From assembly GCF_001855565.1 (NCBI RefSeq), contig NZ_MKCR01000028.1, positions 1 through 64,000 on the forward strand: a stretch of DNA of 64,000 nucleotides, given 5' to 3'. Each line of letters begins with the position of its first letter. Position 1 is the stretch's first letter. The notes under the pieces are model-generated. The model was not told where the DNA came from. It was given only the letters and a program-made list of their open reading frames with translations, and made no database searches. Source of the DNA: Chromobacterium amazonense (GTDB lineage: Bacteria > Pseudomonadota > Gammaproteobacteria > Burkholderiales > Chromobacteriaceae). Positions 41,575 through 50,138 of the stretch are shown one piece after another. The translations under genes and the position numbers were made by a program.

Positions 41575-42462
41575 TCAGGCCAGCACCGCCTCATCCTGGC
41601 CCAGGGCATGCCGAATACGCGCCAGCGCGTCGGCCACCGCCGGATTGGCTTGCTGCCAATAGCCCAAGCGGCATAGGCAATCCATGCTGACCAGGGCGGC
41701 ATCGATCATGAAGCGCTCGGCCACCAGCAGCTGCTCCACCTCCGCCAGCGGCAGCAGCAAGTGCTCCGCCACCTCGCCGTCCTGACAACAGGGCGACTGC
41801 CCCTGCGGCAGCCACAAATCGTAGGCGTACAGCCATTCGCGATGCAGGCCGCGCTGCACCGGGCGCTGCGCCAGCAGCAGAGAAGATGGCTTGAGTCCCT
41901 GCAGCGACTCGCGCGCGACGCCGGCCTCTTCCCAGCCCTCGCGCTCCAACGCCAGCTCCAGCGTCTCGCCGGCCGCCACGCCGCCGCCAACCAGATTGTC
42001 CATCCGGTTCGGGTCCACGGCCTTATGTGGGCTGCGCCGGCCGACCCACATCCGAACCTCTCCGTCCGCCATGCGGCACAAGCCGTTGATATGAACCGCG
42101 CGGCTGGTCAAACCCAGCGGCCGGAAGGCGGCGCGCTCCAGTTCGAAAAAGGGCGTGCCGTCCTGGCGGAAGGCGGTGAAGTTTTCGTTGCGCCAGCCGT
42201 TCAGCCAGCCGGCCTGCTGCCAGCGCCGCGCCGCCAAGGCCAGCGCATGGCTGATGCTGCGGTAGCTGCCGTCCAGCCGGCAACTGACGCCAAGGTAGTT
42301 TTCTTCGAACAGGGCTGACTCATGCTGCAGCAAGCGCGCCTTCCATTGCGCGTTGACGCAACCCATGCGTTCGGCGCCGACGAATAGCGGCGTGAACTGC
42401 TGGGAATCGAATCGGCTGATCTTATCCAGATAGCCCAGAACGGCATCCACCTGCATGAACAC
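41575..42462 (-). CDS. DUF4743 / Nudix hydrolase
   Basis: A 295-residue two-part protein. The N-terminal DUF4743-type region (about 1-115) is followed by a Nudix domain with AVHINGLCRM and WVGRRSPHKAVDPNRMDNLV. The box GGGVAAGETLELALEREGWE (near 156), continuing into EAGV, matches the Nudix consensus. This arrangement is like the Nudix domain of the Tnr3 thiamine-pyrophosphokinase-related proteins, which hydrolyse oxidised thiamine diphosphates. The role here is inferred by domain only. Its terminator is the one interrupted by the MITE. Confidence 0.82.
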   Translation of the reverse strand: MFMQVDAVLGYLDKISRFDSQQFTPLFVGAERMGCVNAQWKARLLQHESALFEENYLGVSCRLDGSYRSISHALALAARRWQQAGWLNGWRNENFTAFRQDGTPFFELERAAFRPLGLTSRAVHINGLCRMADGEVRMWVGRRSPHKAVDPNRMDNLVGGGVAAGETLELALEREGWEEAGVARESLQGLKPSSLLLAQRPVQRGLHREWLYAYDLWLPQGQSPCCQDGEVAEHLLLPLAEVEQLLVAERFMIDAALVSMDCLCRLGYWQQANPAVADALARIRHALGQDEAVLA

Positions 42463-42568
42463 TCTCCCCCTGCATTTTTTCGGGAAGGCTGCATCTTAGG
42501 ATGTCTGCCGGCGCTTGACTATTCTTCCTCGCACTATGACGAGAAGTGTTGCATTCCATCCATTGGGC

Positions 42569-44266
42569 TCAGCGCAAACGGTCGGCCAAGCCGGAATCGC
42601 GCCGCGGCGCGGAGGCCGCGCCAGCCAGCCAGACCGCCTCGCTGCCCGCGACGGCAAAGCGGGAACGCGCCCGGGTGATGGCGGTATACAACAGCGCCCG
42701 GTTCAACAATGGTCCCACCTGCTCCGGCAACTGCAGCCACACTTCGTCGTACTCCGAACCCTGGCTTTTGTGAACCGTCATCGCGAACACCGTTTCATGC
42801 GCCGGCAGGCGCGCCGGGGCAAAGGCCCGCCAGCCGCCATCATCCGCCGGGAACAGCACGCGCAGGCCTGCTTCGTCCTGCAACGCGAAGCCGATGTCGC
42901 CGTTGAACAGCCCGAGTCCGTAATCGTTCTCGCTGATCATCACCGGCCGCCCCGGATACCAGTCGCGGCCAGGCTGTTTGAGGCCATCGCGCTCCAGCTT
43001 GCGCTCGATGCGCTGATTGCATTCGGCCACCTGGCGCCGTTCCGCCGCCAGCAGCATGAAGGCGGAGAAGGCGCTTTGCACCCGCTCCGGCGACGCGCCT
43101 GCCGCCACGGCGCGCCAATAGCCCTCGCGTTTGGCCAGCAAAACCGCATCCTCCACCGTATCCCGCAACGCCACGTCCGCCCAGGCCGAATCGCGCAGCA
43201 CATCCAGCGCCGCCGCGCCGTCGCCGGCGTTGACCCGGCGGGCCAGTTCGCCGATGCCTGACGCCGCGCCGAAGCGATGGCTGCGCGTCAGCAAGGCGAC
43301 GCAGTCGGTCAAGGCGCCGGCCTCGCCGCCGCTTTCCAGTTCGGCGCCGCATACCCGCCGCAGCCATTGCCGGGTGGAGTCGCGATAGCCTATGCGCGCG
43401 CACAGCTCGCCCAGCACCGCGCCTGCCTCCACCGACGACAGCTGGTCGCGATCCCCCAGCAGGATCAGCCGGGCCTGCGAAGGCAGCGCCTCCACCGTGC
43501 GCGCCATCAACGCCAGGTCTATCATGGACGCCTCGTCCACCACCAGCAGATCCAGCGGCAGCGGGTTGCCGCCATGATGGCGCGGCTGCTCCGCGCCGGG
43601 ACGCAAGCCCAGCAGACGGTGCAGCGTCTCCGCCTTGGCCGGCAGCTGCCGCCTCACCTCCTCGTCCACGTCCAGCTTGTCCCGCGCCGCGCGCACCGAC
43701 TCGGACAGCCGCGCCGCCGCCTTGCCGGTCGGCGCCGCCATCGCCATCACCAGCGGCCGCGGCGACAAGGCCGCCAGCAAGGCCAGCAACCGCACCACGG
43801 TGGTGGTCTTGCCGGTGCCCGGCCCGCCGGAAATCACCATCAGACGCTGCCGCGCCGCCAGTGCCGCCGCCAGCTTCTGCCGATCCGGCTGGCCATCGCC
43901 GGCATCGGGAAACAGCCGCGTCAGCAAATCCGACAGCCAGGCCTCGTCCGGCAGCGGCAAAGGCTCGGCCAAACGGATCAGCGCCGCCGCCAAGCGGTCT
44001 TCATCATGCCAATGGCGGGCAAAATACAACCGTCCCGCATCGTCCAGGATCAGCGGCGCATACGCGCCGGGCGCGCCGACCAGCGGGCTGGCCCGCAAGG
44101 CCTTCAGCTCCGCCCGATGCGCCAGCGGCAGACAGACATGGCCGGCCTGATTGGCGTGGCTCAACTCGCCGATCAAGGCCAGCAGGGTGTCGTCTACATC
44201 GGGCAACAGCCGCGAGAACAAGGCGGCCAGTTGCTCAGGCAACTGGGGTGACAATGATTTCATCAT
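42569..44266 (-). CDS. recD: RecBCD exonuclease V, alpha subunit
   Basis: A 565-residue superfamily 1B 5'-3' helicase subunit of RecBCD. Walker A is VISGGPGTGKTTTVVRLLAL near 160, then AAPTGKAAARLSESVRAA (motif Ia), LLVVDEASMIDLALM (motif II), LLGDRDQLSSVEAGAVLGEL (motif III), and FAMTVHKSQGSEYDEVWL (motif V region) near 505, followed by LLYTAITRARSRFAV. ATG 44266 is preferred over ATG 44284, because CTCCGGACTT before it provides the ribosome site. It lies only 28 bases after the binding-protein gene, and recC-recB are upstream beyond two unrelated genes. Confidence 0.93.
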   Translation of the reverse strand: MMKSLSPQLPEQLAALFSRLLPDVDDTLLALIGELSHANQAGHVCLPLAHRAELKALRASPLVGAPGAYAPLILDDAGRLYFARHWHDEDRLAAALIRLAEPLPLPDEAWLSDLLTRLFPDAGDGQPDRQKLAAALAARQRLMVISGGPGTGKTTTVVRLLALLAALSPRPLVMAMAAPTGKAAARLSESVRAARDKLDVDEEVRRQLPAKAETLHRLLGLRPGAEQPRHHGGNPLPLDLLVVDEASMIDLALMARTVEALPSQARLILLGDRDQLSSVEAGAVLGELCARIGYRDSTRQWLRRVCGAELESGGEAGALTDCVALLTRSHRFGAASGIGELARRVNAGDGAAALDVLRDSAWADVALRDTVEDAVLLAKREGYWRAVAAGASPERVQSAFSAFMLLAAERRQVAECNQRIERKLERDGLKQPGRDWYPGRPVMISENDYGLGLFNGDIGFALQDEAGLRVLFPADDGGWRAFAPARLPAHETVFAMTVHKSQGSEYDEVWLQLPEQVGPLLNRALLYTAITRARSRFAVAGSEAVWLAGAASAPRRDSGLADRLR

Positions 44267-44294
44267 AAGTCCGGAGATGGCCATATCGCCGCCA

Positions 44295-45035
44295 TCAGGG
44301 GGCGATTGGACCGCGCAGGATGAATAAAGGCTTGAGTTTGCCCTGGTTGTTGAGCGTCTGGATGGCCTGATTGAATCTCGGCAGCAGCTCGCGATACTGC
44401 GGATGCAGGCGCAGCATCACCGGCAGGCTGCCTGCCGACTCGGACAACTGGCAAAGGCTGCCCTCGGCCCGTCGGTTCCAGTACAAGGCGCGGCCTCTCT
44501 CCAGCGCCGCGGCTTGCACCTGGCCCTGCCGCAGCTTGTCGAGCAGTTCGTCCTCGTTGCTCGATACGTCGCGCTTCAGCCGTTGGGCCTGGAATGCAGG
44601 CTCCAGCAAGGGGTATTGCTGCCCGGCCAGCGTGCCTACCGTCCAGCCCTTCATATCCGCCAGCGCAGTCTGAACATGCCCTTTGCCGGGCGGCAGGCAC
44701 AGCTGGTACTCCACCTCGCCTATCGGCATGGTATAGAAGCCCGCCACCGGCGACAGCGCGCGCCAGGACGGGTTGACGCCGACCTCCACGTCCAGCCTGC
44801 CGATCACAAACAGTTGCTCCAAACGCTGCGTCGGGTAGTAGTCGAGCTGAAAGCGGATGCCGCTCTGCCGCGCGATCAACGCCACAGCCTCGCGGTAAGC
44901 CTGCTGCAACTCGCCATCCCCTGCCTGGCGCAGCGGTTCGCTGGTGTCGCTCGCCACGCCGGCGCGCAGGATGACCTGCGCCCATGCCGGCTGGCTTAAC
45001 AGACCCATCAGGCACAACCAGAGCACTCTACTCAC
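44295..45035 (-). CDS. Periplasmic substrate-binding-protein-like protein (SBP_bac_3)
   Basis: A 246-residue protein with a signal peptide (VLWLCLMGLLSQPAWAQ, cleavage after AWA near 19). The mature part resembles the extracellular solute-binding family 3 fold: IARQSGIRFQLDYYPTQRLE, LFVIGRLDVEVGVNPSW, YTMPIGEVEYQLCLPPGK and MKGWTVGTLAGQQYPLLEP. It has no transport partners and may act as a sensor or a degenerate binding protein. The start overlaps the stop of the polyphosphate phosphotransferase by 8 bases, so it is coupled. The ligand is unknown. Confidence 0.8.
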   Translation of the reverse strand: MSRVLWLCLMGLLSQPAWAQVILRAGVASDTSEPLRQAGDGELQQAYREAVALIARQSGIRFQLDYYPTQRLEQLFVIGRLDVEVGVNPSWRALSPVAGFYTMPIGEVEYQLCLPPGKGHVQTALADMKGWTVGTLAGQQYPLLEPAFQAQRLKRDVSSNEDELLDKLRQGQVQAAALERGRALYWNRRAEGSLCQLSESAGSLPVMLRLHPQYRELLPRFNQAIQTLNNQGKLKPLFILRGPIAP

Positions 45036-46512
45036 TCAACCTTGCCTCCAATGCTTCGCAGATGGTGGTCAGAATCTTGATCCGGGCGAAATACTTGTTA
45101 TTGGCCTCCACCAGAGTCCACGGCACCTTGCTGGTGCTGGTGCGGTCCACCATGTCGCTGACGGCCTGGCGGTACAGATCCCATTTATCGCGGTTGCGCC
45201 AATCCTCGTCGGTGATCTTGAAGCGCTTGAAGCCGGTTTCCTCGCGCCCCTTGAACCGGGCCAGCTGCTCGTCCTTGCTGATCGCCAGCCAGAACTTCAG
45301 CACGATGGCGCCGTTTTCGGTCAACTGGTGCTCAAAATCGTTGATTTCATAGTAGGCGCGCATCCAGTCGGCTTCCGCGGCGAATCCTTCTACCCGCTCC
45401 ACCAGCACCCGCCCGTACCAACTGCGGTCGAAAATGGTGACGCGCCCCTTGCCGGGTACATGGCGCCAGAAACGCCATAACCATGGCTTCAGCTTTTCCT
45501 CCTCGGTCGGTGCCGCCACCGGCACCACCCGGTAACGCCGCGCATCCAGCGCCTGGGTGATGCGGCGGATGCTGCCGCCCTTTCCCGCCGCGTCGTTGCC
45601 CTCGAACGCCAACACCAGCGAATGGCGTGCGAAGCGCGGATCGCGCGTCAGCTTGCTGAGCCGGCCCTGCAGCTGATCCAGCTTTTTCTGATACGTGTCC
45701 TTGTCCAGCTTCTGGTCCAGCACCAGGGTGTCCAGCACCAGCTTGTTGTCTATCGGCGCCAGCAGCGGCGGGGCTTCGGTATGGTCCGTGGTCAGCACGG
45801 TCTGGCCGATGCGCTTGCGGATCGCCTCGAGTATGGTGTTGGCGACCGTCAGGCTGCGGTAATTGGCGTCCTCGCCGTCGATGATGATCCACGGCGCATA
45901 GGCGGTATTGGTCAGGCGCAGCATGTGCTCGCCGTATTTGCGGATCTTGTCGTAGCGCTCATAGTGCTCCCAGTCCGTTTTGGTGACGCGCCAGCTGGTG
46001 GCCGGGTCCTGCTCCAGTTGCTTGAGCCGCTGCTTCTGCTTGTCGCGGCTCAGATGGAACCAGAACTTCAGCACCACCGCCCGGTCCAGCGTCAGCATCC
46101 GCTCGAAGCGCAGGATGTCGAAGATCTGCCGGTCGAACGCGTCGCGGTCGCTCCGGTTGAATACCCGGTCAAACAAGGTATCGGAGTAATACGAGCCGAA
46201 GAACATGCCGATGCGGCCATTGGCCGGCAGCTCGCTCCAGTAGCGCCACATCCAGGGCCGGGCGCGCGCCTCGTCGTTAGGGCTGTCAAACGCCACCGTG
46301 TGGATCAGCCGCGGGTCCAGCCACTCGTTGATCAGGTTCATCGTCTCGCCGCGGCCGGCGCCGTCGAAACCGTGAATCAGGATCAGGACCGGGACATTGG
46401 CTTGTTCTTTCAGGTCGTACTGCACGTCGAGCAATGCCTCTCGCAGCGAGGGCATCATCTTGCGAAACGTCTCTTTGTCTATGCGGTGGCCGATTTCGGC
46501 AGATTCAAACAT
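45028..46512 (-). CDS. pap: Polyphosphate:AMP phosphotransferase (PPK2, two-domain)
   Basis: A 494-residue PPK2-family enzyme with two fused P-loop kinase domains. The N-terminal domain has LIHGFDGAGRGETMNLINEW (near 46), with a degenerate P-loop. The C-terminal domain has the canonical LAFEGNDAAGKGGSIRRITQ (near 303) and FDRSWYGRVLVERVEGF, the lid and DR motif. Two-domain PPK2 proteins (class II) convert AMP to ADP using polyphosphate. It is 65 bases downstream of recB, and the binding-protein gene overlaps its end by 8 bases. Confidence 0.9.
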   Translation of the reverse strand: MFESAEIGHRIDKETFRKMMPSLREALLDVQYDLKEQANVPVLILIHGFDGAGRGETMNLINEWLDPRLIHTVAFDSPNDEARARPWMWRYWSELPANGRIGMFFGSYYSDTLFDRVFNRSDRDAFDRQIFDILRFERMLTLDRAVVLKFWFHLSRDKQKQRLKQLEQDPATSWRVTKTDWEHYERYDKIRKYGEHMLRLTNTAYAPWIIIDGEDANYRSLTVANTILEAIRKRIGQTVLTTDHTEAPPLLAPIDNKLVLDTLVLDQKLDKDTYQKKLDQLQGRLSKLTRDPRFARHSLVLAFEGNDAAGKGGSIRRITQALDARRYRVVPVAAPTEEEKLKPWLWRFWRHVPGKGRVTIFDRSWYGRVLVERVEGFAAEADWMRAYYEINDFEHQLTENGAIVLKFWLAISKDEQLARFKGREETGFKRFKITDEDWRNRDKWDLYRQAVSDMVDRTSTSKVPWTLVEANNKYFARIKILTTICEALEARLSE

Positions 46513-46577
46513 GAAGTTCCATCCTTATCCACTTGCTTAGCTTAGTTGCAGTCCACGGTAGTCATCACTGCGTATAA

Positions 46578-49500
46578 CTACCGATCTCCCTTCAGCAGGC
46601 CATCCAGCGCGTCGAGCAGGGCGATGGACGGCGAGTCGGCCCACACGCCGCAACCGGCCGGTCCCATGCCGCGCAGGAACAGGTAGCGCACGCCGCCGAA
46701 GCGGCCGTCCCAATCCGCGCCGCGCGCGGCGAAGTAGCGCCGCAGCGCCACCAAATAAATCAGGTACTGCAGATAGTATTGTTCGCGCGCCACCGCCTGC
46801 AGCAGATTGTCGACGCGATAATCGTCGTAATCGTTCCCCAGATGGTTGGATTTGTAGTCCACCAGGTAGTAGCGGCCATCGATCTCGCACACCAGATCGA
46901 CAAAACCCTTCAAAAACCCTTGCACCGTGGCGAAATCCAGCGCGCCGGCGGCCGCCCGCAACGGCTCGGCCAACCCATGCTCGGGCTTTTGCAAGACCGC
47001 GATCAGCGCCTTCACATCCAGTCGCGTCACCGGCAGCGTGAATTCCAGCTCGATTAGCCGCTTGCCATCCGGGACGTCGCGCAACCTTGCGCCGGGATCG
47101 ATCTGCGCGTTCAGCGTGCCCAGGATCAGATCGCAGCCGGCATCCAGCCACTCCTGACCGAAGCCATGCCGCGCCAGCGCCTGTTCCGTCGCCGCGCGGA
47201 TATCCGGCTCCGCCGCGCCGAAGCTGATCTGCTCGAAAATCTCATGCAGGCAGACGCCGGCCTTGGCGCCGCGCGGGAAATGGAAACGGTCCCACTGCGG
47301 CTCTGCGGCCGGCTCGGCCTCTCCCGGCCGGGCCGAACGGTCGTAATCCGGCTCCTCGGCCAGATGGCTGCCGGCGTCGTGCGTCAGCGAGGTAAAGCTG
47401 GCGATCTTCCATGGCGAGTACAGTTTGCGCTCGAACGGCCGCGCGGCATAGCGGCGCGCGGCGGCGTCCAGGCTGTTCAGCGCCTGCCGGCCTTCATCGA
47501 CGAGCCAGCGCGCCGCCGCGCCGCGGCCATCCAGAAACTCCCGCAGCTGCGCCTCCACCTGGGCGCCGTCCAGCGCCTGCGATTCCAACTCGGCCAGGCT
47601 GCGCGCGCCCGGCGCATGCAGCAGCCACGACAACGCGGCGGTTTCCAGCTCGCGCACCCAGCCCCAGGCCAGGTATTGCCGATACTGGGCGCGCGTCAAC
47701 GCCACGTACAACAGGCGCAGCTTCTCCGCCAGCATCTCGCTGCGCGCAGCCTGCTTGACGCCGTCGTCGGCCGCCACCTCCGGCGCCAGCCAGGGCTGGC
47801 CGGCATCGTGATAGCTCCAGAAGCTGGCGCCGCGCCGCTCCAGCGCGCCGTTCCATAAAAACGGACAGAACACCACCGGGTACTGCAGACCCTTGGAGGT
47901 GTGAACGGTGACGATCTTCACCAGCGCCGCGTCGCTCTCCAGCCGCAACACCGCGTCCTCGCCGCGCGGCGGATCGGCCACCCGGCCGGCGAACCAGGCC
48001 AACAACGGTGCCATGCCCTGCCGGCTTTCGCTCTCCTGCTGGATCAGCTCGGCCAGATGGCCCAGGTTGGTCAGCCGGCGCTCGCCGTCCGGCAGCGGCA
48101 ATAGCCGCTCCGCCACCCGCTCGCGGCTGAAATAATGCCGCCAGGCCGCCATGAAGCCGCGCTCGCGCCACAGCTGATGATCCGCGCCGTTCTTGAGCAG
48201 CTGCAGTTCCCAGCGCGACTCATCCTCCAGCTCGGCCTTGATCTCGGCGGCATCGAGGCCGGCCAGCTCGGTGGCCAGCGCACGGCGCAGACGGCCCTCG
48301 TGCGCCGGCTCCGCCCAGGCCGACAACAGGGCGAGCAGCTCTGCCGCCTCGCGGCTGGCGAACACGCTCTCCTGAGTCAGCGCGACGCTGGCCACGCCGC
48401 GCTCGCGCAGCTCGGCGCGCACCCGGTCGCCCTGGCTGTGGGTGGCCACTAGCACCGCGATGTCGCCGCCGGCCAGGGGCCGCTGCGTCTCGCCCTGGAC
48501 GATGGCGGCGCGGTCGTCCCGCGCCAGGGACAGCAAGCGCGCGATCTCATTGGCGCACGCCTCGGCAGCCGCCGCTTCCGCCGCCTCCTTGCTCAAGGCC
48601 TTGTCGCCGGCCTGCAGCCACTGCGCGTTGAAAGCCGCGCGGTCGTCGTCCACGTCCAGATAAGCGCCCGAGGACGGCTGCGCCGCCACCGGCTGATAGG
48701 CGATGCCATCCAGCAAGAAAGGCAGCTCGCGGCCGAACAGCGCGTTGACGGTTTCGACCAGCGGCGCGTCGGAGCGGCGGTTGGTATCCAGCGTGTACTG
48801 GCGCTCGGCGTCGTGGCGGGCGGAGAGATAGGCGAAGATGTCCGCGCCGCGGAAGCTGTAGATCGCCTGCTTGGGGTCGCCCACCAGAAACACCGGCCGC
48901 GCCTGCTCGACGAAACAACGGCGGAAGATGCGGTATTGGGTGGGGTCGGTATCCTGGAACTCGTCGATCAGCGCCACGGCAAAGCCGCTGGCCACTTGGG
49001 CCGCCAGCAAAGCGCCGGTTTCCGGATGGTCCAGCGCGGCGCCCAGATCGGTCAGCAAGTCATCGAAGCTGCGGCTCCGCTCCGCGCCGCGCCGCCGCGC
49101 CAATTCCTCGTTGGCCCAGGCGATCAGCTCCAGCTTCAGGCCGGCCAGCGAGTTGGCGACCTGCTCCATATACAAACCCCAAGCCGCCAGCCAGGCCTCG
49201 ACTTGGTCGAACAGCGGATGGGCCGGCGGCTCGCAGGCCTTTTTCATGCCCTTGGCCAGCGCTTCCGGCAGCAGCTTTTCCAGCAGCTTGCGGCTGTCGC
49301 TGTCCAGCTCCGGCAAACTGTCCGGCAGCGCCAGCCAGCCGCGCAAGGTCTCGGCTATGCGCTGCATGGTATCGGAGCGGTAAATATTGGCCTTGAAGCC
49401 TGGGTGGGCGAGGAAAAGCGCCAAACCCTCCTCCACTCGCGCCGGGTCGGCCGCTAGCGCTTGCCAGCGTTCCTCCGCCAACCGTCGCGCCGTGTCCAGA

Positions 49501-50138
49501 CGGGCCGAGTCCGGCGCGCGCAGCTTCAGGTAGGGCTTGGACAGATACGGGCGGATTTCCGCCAGCCAGGCATCCGGCGTGGCGCCCTGCTCCACCAGCA
49601 CCTGGGCCAGCAGCGGTTCGGCGATGATGCGGCGGCGCCAGAAATCGTCGACGATTTCCGCCAGCCGCGCCGCGTCGTCTTCCACCAATTCAGCCTGGAA
49701 GGTCTGGCCGCTTTCGAAAGCGGCGTCGGTCAGCACGCGCTGGCAGAACCCGTGGATGGTGTAGATGGCGGCGGCGTCGAAGCCGGTGACGGCGGCGATC
49801 AAACGCTGCCGCGCCTGCTCGCGCGCCGGCCCCGCGGGAAAACGCGCCGCCAGCGCCTGCAAGAAGCCATCGCCTTCGGCCTTGCCTTCCAGCACGGCCA
49901 GCATCTCTGCCAGCCGCTTGCGCAGCCGCTCGCGCAGCTCCGCGGTGGCGGCCTTGGTGTAGGTCACCACCAGCAGTTGGTCCACGGTGGGCGGCGGCGC
50001 GCCATCGCGCTCCTCCAGCAGCAGCCGGGCGAACAAGGCGGCGATGGTCCAGGTCTTGCCGGTGCCGGCCGAGGCCTCGATCAGATTGACGCCCGCCAAG
50101 GGGCAATGCAGCGCGTCCAGCGCCTGCGGCGCGTTCAT
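46578..50138 (-). CDS. recB: RecBCD exonuclease V, beta subunit
   Basis: An 1186-residue 3'-5' helicase-nuclease. Walker A EASAGTGKTWTIAALFARLL lies near 20. Motif II VALIDEFQDTDPTQYRIF lies near 390, motif III VGDPKQAIYSFRGADIFAY follows, with motif V TVHTSKGLQYPVVFCPF near 745 and LYVALTRAQYRQYLAW. The C-terminal nuclease contains DGRYYLVDYKSNHLG near 1088 with the metal-binding Asp and the catalytic lysine. The frame is open past the ATG into recC, but ATG 50138 overlaps the recC stop in ATGA and begins MNAPQALDALHCPLAGVNLI. Translationally coupled with recC. Confidence 0.95.
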   Translation of the reverse strand: MNAPQALDALHCPLAGVNLIEASAGTGKTWTIAALFARLLLEERDGAPPPTVDQLLVVTYTKAATAELRERLRKRLAEMLAVLEGKAEGDGFLQALAARFPAGPAREQARQRLIAAVTGFDAAAIYTIHGFCQRVLTDAAFESGQTFQAELVEDDAARLAEIVDDFWRRRIIAEPLLAQVLVEQGATPDAWLAEIRPYLSKPYLKLRAPDSARLDTARRLAEERWQALAADPARVEEGLALFLAHPGFKANIYRSDTMQRIAETLRGWLALPDSLPELDSDSRKLLEKLLPEALAKGMKKACEPPAHPLFDQVEAWLAAWGLYMEQVANSLAGLKLELIAWANEELARRRGAERSRSFDDLLTDLGAALDHPETGALLAAQVASGFAVALIDEFQDTDPTQYRIFRRCFVEQARPVFLVGDPKQAIYSFRGADIFAYLSARHDAERQYTLDTNRRSDAPLVETVNALFGRELPFLLDGIAYQPVAAQPSSGAYLDVDDDRAAFNAQWLQAGDKALSKEAAEAAAAEACANEIARLLSLARDDRAAIVQGETQRPLAGGDIAVLVATHSQGDRVRAELRERGVASVALTQESVFASREAAELLALLSAWAEPAHEGRLRRALATELAGLDAAEIKAELEDESRWELQLLKNGADHQLWRERGFMAAWRHYFSRERVAERLLPLPDGERRLTNLGHLAELIQQESESRQGMAPLLAWFAGRVADPPRGEDAVLRLESDAALVKIVTVHTSKGLQYPVVFCPFLWNGALERRGASFWSYHDAGQPWLAPEVAADDGVKQAARSEMLAEKLRLLYVALTRAQYRQYLAWGWVRELETAALSWLLHAPGARSLAELESQALDGAQVEAQLREFLDGRGAAARWLVDEGRQALNSLDAAARRYAARPFERKLYSPWKIASFTSLTHDAGSHLAEEPDYDRSARPGEAEPAAEPQWDRFHFPRGAKAGVCLHEIFEQISFGAAEPDIRAATEQALARHGFGQEWLDAGCDLILGTLNAQIDPGARLRDVPDGKRLIELEFTLPVTRLDVKALIAVLQKPEHGLAEPLRAAAGALDFATVQGFLKGFVDLVCEIDGRYYLVDYKSNHLGNDYDDYRVDNLLQAVAREQYYLQYLIYLVALRRYFAARGADWDGRFGGVRYLFLRGMGPAGCGVWADSPSIALLDALDGLLKGDR